Origin: Microbacterium wangchenii
GTDB lineage: Bacteria > Actinomycetota > Actinomycetes > Actinomycetales > Microbacteriaceae
DNA length: 64,000 nt
Assembly: GCF_004564355.1 (NCBI RefSeq)
Contig: NZ_CP038266.1
Coordinates: forward strand, 310,001-374,000
Direction of reading: 5' to 3'
Made by a program: the position numbers and the translations under genes. Shown here piece after piece: positions 1 to 8,538 of the stretch. The notes beneath the pieces are model-generated. The model had not been told where the DNA came from. It searched no databases and saw only the letters and a program-made list of their open reading frames with translations. Each line of letters starts with the position of its first letter. Position 1 is the first letter of the stretch.

Positions 1-466
1 TCATTGCGGATCGGTCCTTCCTTCGATGGAACACGGGCACGGCCGCGCGGCGGCCGGCGCCGGCCCGGGAGGAAATCACTTCGCGGCATCACTGTGACGG
101 GCCACGACCCAAGGAGGTCGGGCAGGCTTCTAATCAGGCCATCGAGGTGGGCCGGGTGGCGTCGGCCGCCCTCGCCCGGGACGGGCAGATCGAAAGAAAG
201 GCCCACACGGGGCCAGCGGCATATCGAGCCACGACCGGACGAAGACGACCAACATCAACCCTGCCAGCCAGTCCCAGACCAGCCATCTCAAGACTCACAG
301 CGGCATATCCTCCCTCGCTGCGCTCGGTCCGGTATTCCACGAGCCGTCACTGCACGACCGCCGCTCACTTCGAGGCTGGATATCAGGCAGCAGGGAGGTG
401 TGACACGAGCCTCATCACGGGATTGTGAACTGCCGAACTGCGGGAGTGGGGAACTTCGGGACACCG
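1..466. other. no supported gene
   Basis: Open frames on both strands here are arginine- and proline-rich, lack a ribosome-binding site and show no recognisable domain, so I support no gene. The stretch lies downstream of the transfer operon and beyond its likely terminator. Confidence 0.4.
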
Positions 467-502
467 GAAGCGGGTGGGAGTACCATCACTCCCACCCGCT
501 TC
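467..502 (-). terminator. hairpin ending the transfer operon
   Basis: A perfect 15-bp inverted repeat (arms 467-481 and 488-502, 6-base loop) lies 16 bases past the ssb stop codon. It has no clear T-run, but its position fits the transcription end of the minus-strand operon. Confidence 0.65.
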
Positions 503-517
503 TGACGTGATGGTTGG

Positions 518-961
518 TTAGCGTGTGATTCCTGCGCCGGCGTACGAGGCCGGTGTGGCGGACGGCCCCGGGGCGTGTGCTGCGGGGCCGTCAGCTTTTG
601 GGCTGCGCTCGATGGCGACGTCGGCGAACTTGAGCGACGCGCCCACGTTGTCCGCGACGACGTCGCGTGACTCTCGGGTTTGTCCTTCCTTGTCGACGTA
701 GGTGCCGAAGCGGAGGTCGCCGGCGACGATCACGGAGTCTCCCTTGTGGAGGGATTCCGCGACGTGGGCGGCTTGTTTGTCGAAGACGACGACGCGGTGG
801 AAGACGGTGCCGGCGTCTTCCCACAGCCCCGTGGATTGGTTGAGTCTTCGGTCGTTGACGGCGACGGTGAAGCGGGCGTATTCGTTGCCGCTTTCGCCTC
901 GGCCGTGTTCGGGGTCGGCGGTGAGGTTGCCCTCGAGCGTGACCGGGATTCTGGTGGTCAT
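518..961 (-). CDS. ssb: single-stranded DNA-binding protein
   Basis: A 147-residue OB-fold SSB that would coat single-stranded DNA, here probably the transferred strand of the conjugative element. The N-terminal 110 residues carry the SSB pattern (a strand starting MTTRIPVTLEGNLT, then RFTVAVN, FHRVVVF and GDLRFGTY). The short tail is Pro/Ala-rich and does not end in the acidic DDDLPF-type tip typical of housekeeping SSBs. I chose the ATG at 961 because the longer upstream frame is a shadow of the neighbouring gene and because the start overlaps that gene's stop. It is the last gene of the transfer operon. Confidence 0.88.
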   Translation of the reverse strand: MTTRIPVTLEGNLTADPEHGRGESGNEYARFTVAVNDRRLNQSTGLWEDAGTVFHRVVVFDKQAAHVAESLHKGDSVIVAGDLRFGTYVDKEGQTRESRDVVADNVGASLKFADVAIERSPKADGPAAHAPGPSATPASYAGAGITR

Positions 962-1485
962 GGTGTGGTTCTCTCTTTCTGTTGGGGAGCGCCCGGGTGG
1001 GTGCTCTGGTGAGCGTGGGCCGTTGTGGTCCACGCGGTCCATGCGGTCTCGTCGGTGACGCCGTCCCAGGTTCGGGGTTTGGTGGGGCGGTGTTCGGTGG
1101 AGCAGCCGCCGCCGTAGGCGCGGGTGAGGCGGGGGATGGCGATGGCGAGGCGTTCGTGCCAGCTGAGCGGGCCGAAGCCGGTGTCGGAGGGGTCGAACGC
1201 GGCGACGTGTGCGGTGTGCAGGGCGGAGAGTTCTTCGACGAGCGTGTCGTGTTGCCACCAGCAGGGTGGGACGGTGGAGACGGGGATGTTGTAGCGGGTG
1301 GTGAACCATTCCACCCACCCACGCAGCGCCTCCCACGCCGCAGGGGCGTCTTCGTCGCGGAGCGTGCGCCAGTTGATGGTGCCGCCACCGATCAACCCCG
1401 AATCACCGTCGCGGCGGGTCGGATCGAGACCGAGCGATTGGAGGAGGAGCTGTTCGACCTCAGGGTCGTACTCGGGTGTGCTCAC
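958..1485 (-). CDS. hypothetical protein of the transfer operon
   Basis: A 175-residue soluble protein with a GTG start that overlaps the stop of the upstream HNH-like gene, and an end that overlaps the ssb start. I do not recognise the family. It is Trp-rich (WRTLRDE, WEALRGWVEWF, WTAWTTT) and has no membrane segment or metal motif. An upstream in-frame extension of 59 residues is almost all Arg/Pro and is rejected as out-of-frame noise. The overlaps on both sides imply co-translation with the transfer genes; the function is unknown. Confidence 0.7.
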   Translation of the reverse strand: MSTPEYDPEVEQLLLQSLGLDPTRRDGDSGLIGGGTINWRTLRDEDAPAAWEALRGWVEWFTTRYNIPVSTVPPCWWQHDTLVEELSALHTAHVAAFDPSDTGFGPLSWHERLAIAIPRLTRAYGGGCSTEHRPTKPRTWDGVTDETAWTAWTTTAHAHQSTHPGAPQQKERTTP

Positions 1486-1871
1486 GGTGCGGCCTGCTGT
1501 CGGGTGAGGGCGGCGCGTACGCGGCGGATCGCGAGGAGGGAGGCGTCGCGGTGGGCGCGGTTGTGGGCGAGGACGCGGTCGCGGTCGATGAGGCGGTGGA
1601 CGAGTTCGTGGCAGAACGGGTGCAGCGCCGTCAGGTCGTCGTGGTGTTCGGTGGCGAGCCACCTGCCGTCGCGAACGTACACGCCGCGGTAGGACAGGTG
1701 GTGCAGCTCGAGGGTGCGGCGGGTACCGGGGCGGCCGCAGCCGGCGCAGGTGACGGGTCCGTGGCGACCTTCGGTGCGGAACCAGCGGTCGCGGCGGCGG
1801 AACCAGGCGGCGGAGCGCAGGTATCCGGTGCGGTAGGTGTTGCGGACGGTGCCGCGGCGGGCGTTGCTCAC
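1482..1871 (-). CDS. small HNH-like zinc protein
   Basis: A 129-residue protein with a zinc-binding and HNH-like layout: C42-x2-C45, then H57-H58 in LELHHLS, then H84-x2-C87-H88 in LHPFCH. This matches small HNH nuclease-type proteins carried by actinobacterial integrative elements, where a nicking or processing role is possible but unproven. The GTG start at 1871 overlaps the coupling-protein stop in the sequence GTGA. Without the canonical final Asn/His geometry I cannot say that it is catalytic. Confidence 0.65.
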   Translation of the reverse strand: MSNARRGTVRNTYRTGYLRSAAWFRRRDRWFRTEGRHGPVTCAGCGRPGTRRTLELHHLSYRGVYVRDGRWLATEHHDDLTALHPFCHELVHRLIDRDRVLAHNRAHRDASLLAIRRVRAALTRQQAAP

Positions 1872-3655
1872 GACGCCTCCTCCGTGGGTGTGGCGCGTGC
1901 GGCGAAGGTGGCGACCTGCTCGCGTTCGGCGTCCTTCTTCCCCGCGCGGATCGCGGCGGCGTCGGAGCGGGCGTCCCACCCGCCCAGATCGAGCAGCACG
2001 CCCCGTCGGTTGCGGTAGGCGAGGAGTCCGGTGGTGGGTGGCATGCGGCGGATTTCGTCGACGGTCATCAGGGGCTGGCGTTCGATGTGTTCGCTGGTGT
2101 TGCGGCCGGCCTGCCGAGTGGACCAGGACTGTTGGGTGCGGCGTGTTTCGCGGTTGCCGAGAAGCGCCTCGATGTCACGCAGGTGGGCGACGTGGGACGC
2201 GCCGCCGAGGAGGACTTTGGCGGTTGCGGCGGCCCAGATGGTGTCGGCCTCGGCGCGGGACCAGGACGTTTCCGCTTGGGAGAGGGCTTGGAGGACGACG
2301 AAGGTGCAGATGCCGCGGCCGCCGCCGTCCGCCATCGTGCGGGGCAGGTTCGCCCACCGGAACATGTTCGCGATCTCGTCCAGGATCAGCCCGAGCGGCA
2401 GGCGGAGGCGGGAGCCGGGAGAAGCGAGCGCTTTCGTGCGGGCGACGTCGACGACGTCGTCGAGGAGAGCGCCGAGGAACCCGCCCATCGCTGACGCACC
2501 GGACGCGGACCCGATCAGGTACAGGGTGTTCTCGCCGGTGAGGAAGCCCACGGGGTCGAAGGGACGGTCGGCGCGGGTGGGGCTGAGCGCGGCGCGGATC
2601 TGGGGGACGGCGAGGGGGGCGACGGCGCCTTGCACGCCGAACCAGATGGAGGAGACGAGTTTCTCGTCGCCGGCGATGATGGCTTCCAGGCTGTCGCCCC
2701 AGCCGGGTGCGCCGTCGGTTCGGAGGATGTCGACGGCGGAGCGGGCGAGGGCGGGGCTGGACCCCCAGTCGTACAGGTCGCTGATGCTGCGCCCGCCGAT
2801 GGCTGCGGCGTGCAGGAGCCGGCCGAGGATGACGGAGGATGCCTGCGCCCATTCCCCGTTGCTGGAGGAGGCGCCCAGTGCCGTGCCGGTGATGATGGCG
2901 TCGCCGCGTTGCATTGCGACCAGCGGGTCGGCGCACCCGGTGATGGGGGAGATGCGCAGCGGGTGGGCGATGCCGGTGAGGCCTTGTGGGTCGAACACGT
3001 GCACGTCGCCGCGTTGCGCGCGCATGCGCAGGGTGGCGGTGAGGTTGTCGTTCGTGGTTGAGGTGGTGACCAGGGGGCCTGACCAGTCGAGGATCGCAGA
3101 GATGAGGACCCGGTAGCCCTTGCCGGAGCGGGGCGGGCCTTCGAGCGCGACGGAGTCTTCGATGGACACGTACACGTCCCGGCCGCGGGAGCGCCCGATC
3201 CGCCACCCGACGTCGGTCGGGGTCGGGCGGGTGAGGTCGGGGCGAAGGTGGCGAGCGCGGGTGAGGACTGCGCGCTTGGACAGGTGCCCGGCGATCTCGC
3301 TGCCGCTGGCGAACCCGGGCCGGCCGCGGAGGTCAGCGATGAAGTGCGCGTCCGACTGCAGATACCGGTTGTACGCAACCCAGGCGAACAGTGCCGCGCC
3401 GATGACCAGGAGGACGAGGATGGCGTCGATAAGTCGGATGCCAAGGGCCGGAACGGTACAGCCGGGAGTAACGGTGTAGGCGGCGGGGTCACCGGTGACG
3501 GCGAACCACAGTCCGCTGATCGGGCTGTTCGGGACCGGAGGCGCCCCGCACGCCGCGCCGATAAGGGTGTCGGCGACGACGGCGAACGCCATCGCCAACA
3601 GGATGACGCCCGTCAGGGCGGCGGGCAGGAGGGTGGAGCTGAGGCGTGTGGGCAT
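1868..3655 (-). CDS. VirD4/TraG-type coupling ATPase
   Basis: A 595-residue type IV coupling protein, the membrane ATPase that links the DNA-relaxase complex to the transfer channel. Two N-terminal membrane segments lie near residues 10-32 and 74-96. A Walker A motif, GPPRSGKG, lies at 173-180, and a Walker B-like LGLILDEIANMF near 415, followed by the TraM-recognition style region (GGRGICTFVVLQALSQAE). I chose the ATG at 3655, which overlaps the upstream stop in TGATG; the longer frame is Arg-rich shadow sequence. A GTG three bases upstream is an alternative start. Confidence 0.9.
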   Translation of the reverse strand: MPTRLSSTLLPAALTGVILLAMAFAVVADTLIGAACGAPPVPNSPISGLWFAVTGDPAAYTVTPGCTVPALGIRLIDAILVLLVIGAALFAWVAYNRYLQSDAHFIADLRGRPGFASGSEIAGHLSKRAVLTRARHLRPDLTRPTPTDVGWRIGRSRGRDVYVSIEDSVALEGPPRSGKGYRVLISAILDWSGPLVTTSTTNDNLTATLRMRAQRGDVHVFDPQGLTGIAHPLRISPITGCADPLVAMQRGDAIITGTALGASSSNGEWAQASSVILGRLLHAAAIGGRSISDLYDWGSSPALARSAVDILRTDGAPGWGDSLEAIIAGDEKLVSSIWFGVQGAVAPLAVPQIRAALSPTRADRPFDPVGFLTGENTLYLIGSASGASAMGGFLGALLDDVVDVARTKALASPGSRLRLPLGLILDEIANMFRWANLPRTMADGGGRGICTFVVLQALSQAETSWSRAEADTIWAAATAKVLLGGASHVAHLRDIEALLGNRETRRTQQSWSTRQAGRNTSEHIERQPLMTVDEIRRMPPTTGLLAYRNRRGVLLDLGGWDARSDAAAIRAGKKDAEREQVATFAARATPTEEAS

Positions 3656-4134
3656 CACCAGTCCTCCTCCTGCGGTTGATACCGGTGCGCCGAGGACCGA
3701 ATCCGGAAGGCGAGGCCTGCCTCTCGCGCGGCGTCGGCCCGCGCGGTCCAGCGTCGACGTACGGCCACGGCGCCGGCGGCCAGAGGTGAAACGGTGAGGG
3801 CGATGAGGATGCTGTCCCCCACCAGCCCGGGAACGATCGCGGAGGCGGGAAGCCCCTGCCGCGTGGCGGCGAGAAGAAGCCACGGCCACAGCACCGCCGC
3901 GCCCAGGACTCCGCCGACGACGGCACTAACGACGGCGTGAGCCCAGAGCGGCAACCGCCGCCGCTTGACGGGGATGCCGAGCTCGAGGTCGCGCAGCACA
4001 GTGTCGCGCCGTCGCCGCAGCACGCCGACGATCCAGCCGATGGCAAGGGCAAGCGTGAGTCCGGCGAGGCCCGCCACAACCAAGGGCTCCCACTGGTCGA
4101 GGGTCGTGAGGGTGTCGGTGAATGAGGAGTTCAT
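3655..4134 (-). CDS. transfer-operon membrane protein
   Basis: A 159-residue protein with one N-terminal membrane segment (about residues 17-38), a basic loop (RRRRDTVLRDLELG), and two further hydrophobic segments (about 65-90 and 98-122), then a charged tail. I do not recognise the family. Its place between the ParA-like and coupling-protein genes and the overlap with the latter suggest a membrane partner of the transfer machine. A GTG at 4149, overlapping the upstream stop, would add five residues and could be the true start. Confidence 0.7.
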   Translation of the reverse strand: MNSSFTDTLTTLDQWEPLVVAGLAGLTLALAIGWIVGVLRRRRDTVLRDLELGIPVKRRRLPLWAHAVVSAVVGGVLGAAVLWPWLLLAATRQGLPASAIVPGLVGDSILIALTVSPLAAGAVAVRRRWTARADAAREAGLAFRIRSSAHRYQPQEEDW

Positions 4135-4145
4135 GGCGGCCCCGG

Positions 4146-5444
4146 TCACAGGTGGGTGGTGGTGGCGGCGGCGGCGGCGATCCACGCGTCGCGGGTCGCT
4201 GGCCGCAGCGTGTCAAATCGCAGCGGCCCGCTCTTGAGGGCGGGGTCGAAGGGGATGTGGTGCACGGCGCGGACTCGGCCGGTGAAACCGTCGATGATGC
4301 TGTTCGCGTCTGCGGCGGTGTGCCGGTCGTGCTGGGTGACGATGACCACGGCGTGTGTCGCGAGCGCGGCGGAGCGTTCGTCGCGGGCGGCGAGGGCCTC
4401 GAGGAGGAGGGCGGCGGACTCGGCCGATTCGGGGGAGGCGAGGGTGGGGATGACGAGTTGGTAGGAGGAGTCGATCATCCGTAGCCACCGGTCGGCGGAT
4501 TCGTCGTTGCCGGAGTCGAAGATGACGAGCCGGTAGTAGCGGGCGGCGACCGCCATCAGTCGATCGAACTCGTCGGCTTGGATGCGCTGCCGCACCGCGA
4601 GGAGTTCGGGGTTGGAGCGGAGGACGTCGTACCGGTCGGCGGTCTGGTGGTGCACGAACCCGGCGATCTCCGCGATCCCGGCCGCGGGCTCAAGGAGCCG
4701 GCTGGTTTCGGGGAGCAGGTCTTGGACCGTGGCGTCGTGCGGGCCGGTTTCCGTGCGCCAGCCGAGGGTGCCGCGGGTGTCGTTGTTGTCCCAGGCCAGC
4801 ACGGACCCCCCGCCGTAGCGGGCGAACGCGGCGGCGAGCATGGCGGTGGTCATGGTCTTGCCGACACCGCCTTTGCCGTTGACCACGGCGATCGTGCGGC
4901 ACCCCGCCCAGTGCTGCGACACCGCCCGCACCGCCGCATCCCGTGCCACGTCACGCGCCGACGGCTTCACGGTGAAGCCGGCCCGGGCGAGCGCCCCGCG
5001 CCATCCCATCTGTGCCTGCGGTGCTCGTTCAGGGCCGCTGATGAACGACGGGCGCCGATCCGGCTCCGCGGCCGTGGCATCCGGTGCCTGGCTGGTCTCG
5101 TCGCCCATGCCTCCCGCAGGCTGTGACTGCGGGAGTTCCGGGATGTCGTGATTCCCGGGTTCGGTGGTTCGGGATTCGCGGCGGGTGGCGGGGTGCTCGG
5201 GGCGGGTGATGGTTCCGTCGGGGTTGACGAGGAGGCGGTGTTCGCCGCGGTCGCCGGTCGTTTGCAGTTCGACGCTTTGGTGCAGTTCGGAGGCGATGGT
5301 GGCGGTGCGGGTGAGGACCCAGCCGCGGACGTCTTGCCCGGCGGCGGCGTCGATGAGCTCCTCGTCGCCGTGCGGGGTGATCAGGGTGGCGGTGCTGCCA
5401 TACACGGTGGCGTGCACCTGGGGGTGGGGGCTGAGCAGGGTCAT
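4146..5444 (-). CDS. ParA/MinD-like ATPase of the conjugation operon
   Basis: A 432-residue protein. The N-terminal 170 residues are variable and Pro/Glu-rich after a small N-terminal domain. The C-terminal half is a deviant-Walker P-loop ATPase with KGGVGKT at 191-197 and a later LVIFDSGNDES segment. ParA-like proteins of this type recur in actinobacterial T4SS operons and may position or energise the transfer apparatus. The start ATG at 5444 overlaps the VirB4-like stop as ATGA. Confidence 0.85.
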   Translation of the reverse strand: MTLLSPHPQVHATVYGSTATLITPHGDEELIDAAAGQDVRGWVLTRTATIASELHQSVELQTTGDRGEHRLLVNPDGTITRPEHPATRRESRTTEPGNHDIPELPQSQPAGGMGDETSQAPDATAAEPDRRPSFISGPERAPQAQMGWRGALARAGFTVKPSARDVARDAAVRAVSQHWAGCRTIAVVNGKGGVGKTMTTAMLAAAFARYGGGSVLAWDNNDTRGTLGWRTETGPHDATVQDLLPETSRLLEPAAGIAEIAGFVHHQTADRYDVLRSNPELLAVRQRIQADEFDRLMAVAARYYRLVIFDSGNDESADRWLRMIDSSYQLVIPTLASPESAESAALLLEALAARDERSAALATHAVVIVTQHDRHTAADANSIIDGFTGRVRAVHHIPFDPALKSGPLRFDTLRPATRDAWIAAAAATTTHL

Positions 5445-7039
5445 CCGATCTCCCTTTCTGCGGTGAGCCAGCCGGTCAGGCTCGACTCCGGTTCGTCCGT
5501 CGGGTTCGGCCACCACTCGTCGATCCGCACCGGCTCCACGACGGCCGGGTCCAGGTCGATGTCGGTGTGGGGAAGGACGGCGTCGTCGGTCTTGAACAGG
5601 TCGTATTCGTAGTCGGTGGACGTGGAGAAGCAGTCGACGAGGTAGGAGAACTGGCCGACGTACGCGATGAACTCGCCCTTGCGGAGTTGCCGGGCCATGT
5701 CGACGTGCGTGGCGGGCAGGTTGAGGCGGTCGCGGAGCGCGGCTTGTTCTTGGTGGTTGACGCGGAAGATGAACTTGTTCTCGATGTCGCCGACCATCGA
5801 GTAGGCGAGGTGGCGTTCCTGGGAGCCGGCGGCGCCGACGGCGTCGAGGTCGCCCATCTTGTGCAGGATGACGATGTTGCTGATTCCGTAGTGGCGGGAC
5901 AGTTTCAGCCACTGCTGGTACATCTGCAGCGCGGCCAGCGACGTCATGTCCCGCCAGCCTTCTTCGCGGATGACGTAGCGGGTGCGGTGCGCGTCCCGGT
6001 CGGAGATTACGGCTTGTATCCACGCGGTCGCGCACACCTGGGTGAGCTGGGCGACGAGCTCGCCGCGGGCGAAGAGCTCGGAGGTGTCGACGACGACGAG
6101 GGGGGAGTTCTCGTCGAACACGACGGTGGATTCGTCTTCGAAGAGCCCTGAGAGGTCGCCGTCCACGAAGCGGCGCAGCACGTAGCGGGGTCCGGAGGAG
6201 GCGGGAATCAGGTCAGGGTCGTCGGTGTCGCCGCCGGCGATCCGGATCACCTCGGCGTACACGGCGCGGAGGGTGGGGTGGTCGTGAGTGGCGGTGATGG
6301 CGCGTTCGAGGGCGAGGTGGATGCAGGCGTGCTCGGGTGCGGTGAGGGCTTTGCCGCCGAGGGCCATCTCGATCAGGGAGATCAGGGTGGCGATGCGGCG
6401 CTGGCGGACCATCTGCTCGTGTTGTTCGTCGCTGGTGCCGGTGCGGCGGGGTCCGCGGGCGAGAGGGTTGAGGCGGGTGTGGGTGTCGTGGCCGAGCCGG
6501 ATGACGGTGCCCCCGACGGCGTTGGCGACCACGACCCATTCGCCCTTGCTGTCGGAGGGGACGACGGCTTGGTGGCCGAACGCGAGGGAGCGGACGACGA
6601 GGGTCTTGATGGTGGCGGACTTGCCGGAGCGGTAGGCGCCGAGCACGAGGATGTTGGTGGAGAACGCACCCCGCTCGGTGGCGTCGGCGTAGGTCTCCCA
6701 CGGGGAGAAGTGCCACAGCGCGTCCGCGTTCAGATCGACCCCGACGATCGGGCCACGGTGTCCGAGCCCGGTGTCGGCCACGAACGGGTAGATCCCAGCG
6801 AGGTGCTGCGACGTCGCCTGATGCGCCGGCACCCGCATCGGTGCAAGGTTCCAGTAACCGCCGTTTCCCAGCCCGGGGCCGAACGGTCCCGGCACCGCCG
6901 GCTCGGGCAGTCCCCGCTTGTCCCGCGTGCTCTGTTGAGTCGCGCCGTCGCGGAGTGCGGTGCGGATCTCGAGCTCGCGGGCGCGACGGTCGGCGCGGGT
7001 CTGGTTCGCGGGGGCGATGTGCACGACTTTGCGGGTCAT
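5441..7039 (-). CDS. VirB4-like conjugation ATPase
   Basis: A 532-residue cytoplasmic motor ATPase of the T4SS family (VirB4/TraC-like, ATPase core). The Walker A GAYRSGKS is at 134-141 and a Walker B-like SPLVVVDTSEL near 315. A conserved RYVIREEGWRDM segment near 348 is typical of VirB4 C-terminal domains, where an acidic residue lies near the ATP site. The start ATG at 7039 overlaps the previous stop (TGATG). It probably works with the SCO6880-like protein encoded just upstream, which supplies the membrane-bound N-terminal part. Confidence 0.88.
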   Translation of the reverse strand: MTRKVVHIAPANQTRADRRARELEIRTALRDGATQQSTRDKRGLPEPAVPGPFGPGLGNGGYWNLAPMRVPAHQATSQHLAGIYPFVADTGLGHRGPIVGVDLNADALWHFSPWETYADATERGAFSTNILVLGAYRSGKSATIKTLVVRSLAFGHQAVVPSDSKGEWVVVANAVGGTVIRLGHDTHTRLNPLARGPRRTGTSDEQHEQMVRQRRIATLISLIEMALGGKALTAPEHACIHLALERAITATHDHPTLRAVYAEVIRIAGGDTDDPDLIPASSGPRYVLRRFVDGDLSGLFEDESTVVFDENSPLVVVDTSELFARGELVAQLTQVCATAWIQAVISDRDAHRTRYVIREEGWRDMTSLAALQMYQQWLKLSRHYGISNIVILHKMGDLDAVGAAGSQERHLAYSMVGDIENKFIFRVNHQEQAALRDRLNLPATHVDMARQLRKGEFIAYVGQFSYLVDCFSTSTDYEYDLFKTDDAVLPHTDIDLDPAVVEPVRIDEWWPNPTDEPESSLTGWLTAEREIG

Positions 7040-8538
7040 CACTTCATCCCCATCCCTAGCGGCAGGGCGTTGACGAGGAGGGCTTCGGCTTGCTGGCAGT
7101 ACAGGATCTGCGCTTCCATGCCGACCTGGGAGAGGGCGTTGCGGGCGCCGGCGACGGACTGCTCGAGCTGTTCCTCGTCGGGGCCGGTGATGGTGAGGTA
7201 GGCGCCGTACCGGAATTCGCCGTGACCGGCGACCAGCTCTTCTTCTTGGCGTTCCAGGGCGAGCCAGTCAGCTTCGTCGGCGGCGGAGCCGTCGGCGTTG
7301 CGGCGGGCGCGCATCTTCTGGTTTCCCCGCCACACCTTCTTCTCCTCCCGGATGCGCCGCAGCGCTTTCTCGACCGGGACGGGGGTGAGGACGATGGAGA
7401 AGATGTGGGTGACGGCTTCGCCGGTGACGGGGTGGCGGGCGAACACGAGTGGGGAGATGAACCCGATAGGGGCGTCGGAGCGGGGCCATTCGTGGATCCA
7501 CATGGTGGTGTGGACGCCGGAGTCGGTGATCACGATGCCGTTCTTGCCGCGGGGCTCTTCCAGGTACATCGGCCCGATCGCCGACAGTGCGACGCCTTCG
7601 TGTTCGGGGTCGCGGTTCTGCACGGTGGAGAGGAACTCGGGGTCGAACGCGGTGCGTGATAGGGCGGCGAGGTCCCGGGGGGTGAGCCAGCGGCGCACCG
7701 TGATCCGTGCGGTTCGCAGCGCGTCGGTGATGTTCTGGGCCTCGATCGCGGCGAGCCGCTGGACCGCTTCGGCGCCACCTCCGAGGGCTTTCAGCTGGGC
7801 GGAGAGGGCGGGGAGGCCGAGGGTGAGGGTGAGGAAGTTGCGGTGCGCGACCGCGAACCGTTCGGAGGTGTCCATCACTCGCCGGTAGTTCTCGGCCACA
7901 TCGGTAGCAGGGGTGTCCTGGAGTCGGGCGGTGATGTCGTCCAGGTGTGCGCGGGCGGCGCGGATGGTGGTGGGGGTGGTGCGTTCCTGCAGGGTGACGC
8001 GTTTCACGCCTGGGCGTTGGGTGAACGCGGCGAGCACGTTCGCCCACTGCTGCGCGAGGTCGCGGCGTTCGGGGATGTCTTTCATCAGGAAGCCCTGCAC
8101 CTCGAGCTCGGCGGTGATGGACACGGTGCGTTCGTGCGGGCTGTACGCGGAGGCCATCCCTTCGACGTCCCAGATCTGCACGGACGCGCGCGTTCCGGGG
8201 AGGTTCAGGGTGCCCTCCTTCACCGGGTGTTCGGGCCGATACTGCTGCGTCGTTGCGCCGGCCGCATGGCGGACTTGCTTGGACAGCCACAGCGCGAGCA
8301 GGCGGGGTGCGGACATTCCCTGCAGCTGCACCAGCGCGACGATCCCGAAGGGCAGATAGACGGGGGCGACGAACAGCAGCCCGGCGGGGCCGAACCGGTT
8401 GATGCCGATCAGCATGGCGGCAGCGGCAATGGTGACGCACGCGATCTGCCAGGCGTCCATGCCGAGGACGATGCCCTGACGTGACCGGCGGGGCAGGCGG
8501 ACGGGGCGGGCCGGGTCGGTGGCGCTGGTGCTGGTCAT
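7039..8538 (-). CDS. SCO6880-like transfer membrane protein
   Basis: A 499-residue protein with two hydrophobic segments near residues 24-70 and a long soluble domain. It matches the SCO6880 family of actinobacterial conjugation operons, in which a VirB3-like membrane part is joined to the VirB4 N-terminal region while the ATPase domain sits in the next gene. That division is what is seen here: no P-loop in this protein, and one in the downstream gene. The start at 8538 overlaps the preceding stop in ATGA. Confidence 0.85.
   Translation of the reverse strand: MTSTSATDPARPVRLPRRSRQGIVLGMDAWQIACVTIAAAAMLIGINRFGPAGLLFVAPVYLPFGIVALVQLQGMSAPRLLALWLSKQVRHAAGATTQQYRPEHPVKEGTLNLPGTRASVQIWDVEGMASAYSPHERTVSITAELEVQGFLMKDIPERRDLAQQWANVLAAFTQRPGVKRVTLQERTTPTTIRAARAHLDDITARLQDTPATDVAENYRRVMDTSERFAVAHRNFLTLTLGLPALSAQLKALGGGAEAVQRLAAIEAQNITDALRTARITVRRWLTPRDLAALSRTAFDPEFLSTVQNRDPEHEGVALSAIGPMYLEEPRGKNGIVITDSGVHTTMWIHEWPRSDAPIGFISPLVFARHPVTGEAVTHIFSIVLTPVPVEKALRRIREEKKVWRGNQKMRARRNADGSAADEADWLALERQEEELVAGHGEFRYGAYLTITGPDEEQLEQSVAGARNALSQVGMEAQILYCQQAEALLVNALPLGMGMK

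Noticed and set aside
4..510. A 168-codon frame at the left edge
   Set aside because: Arg/Pro/Gln-rich, no ribosome-binding site, and it runs through the terminator hairpin.
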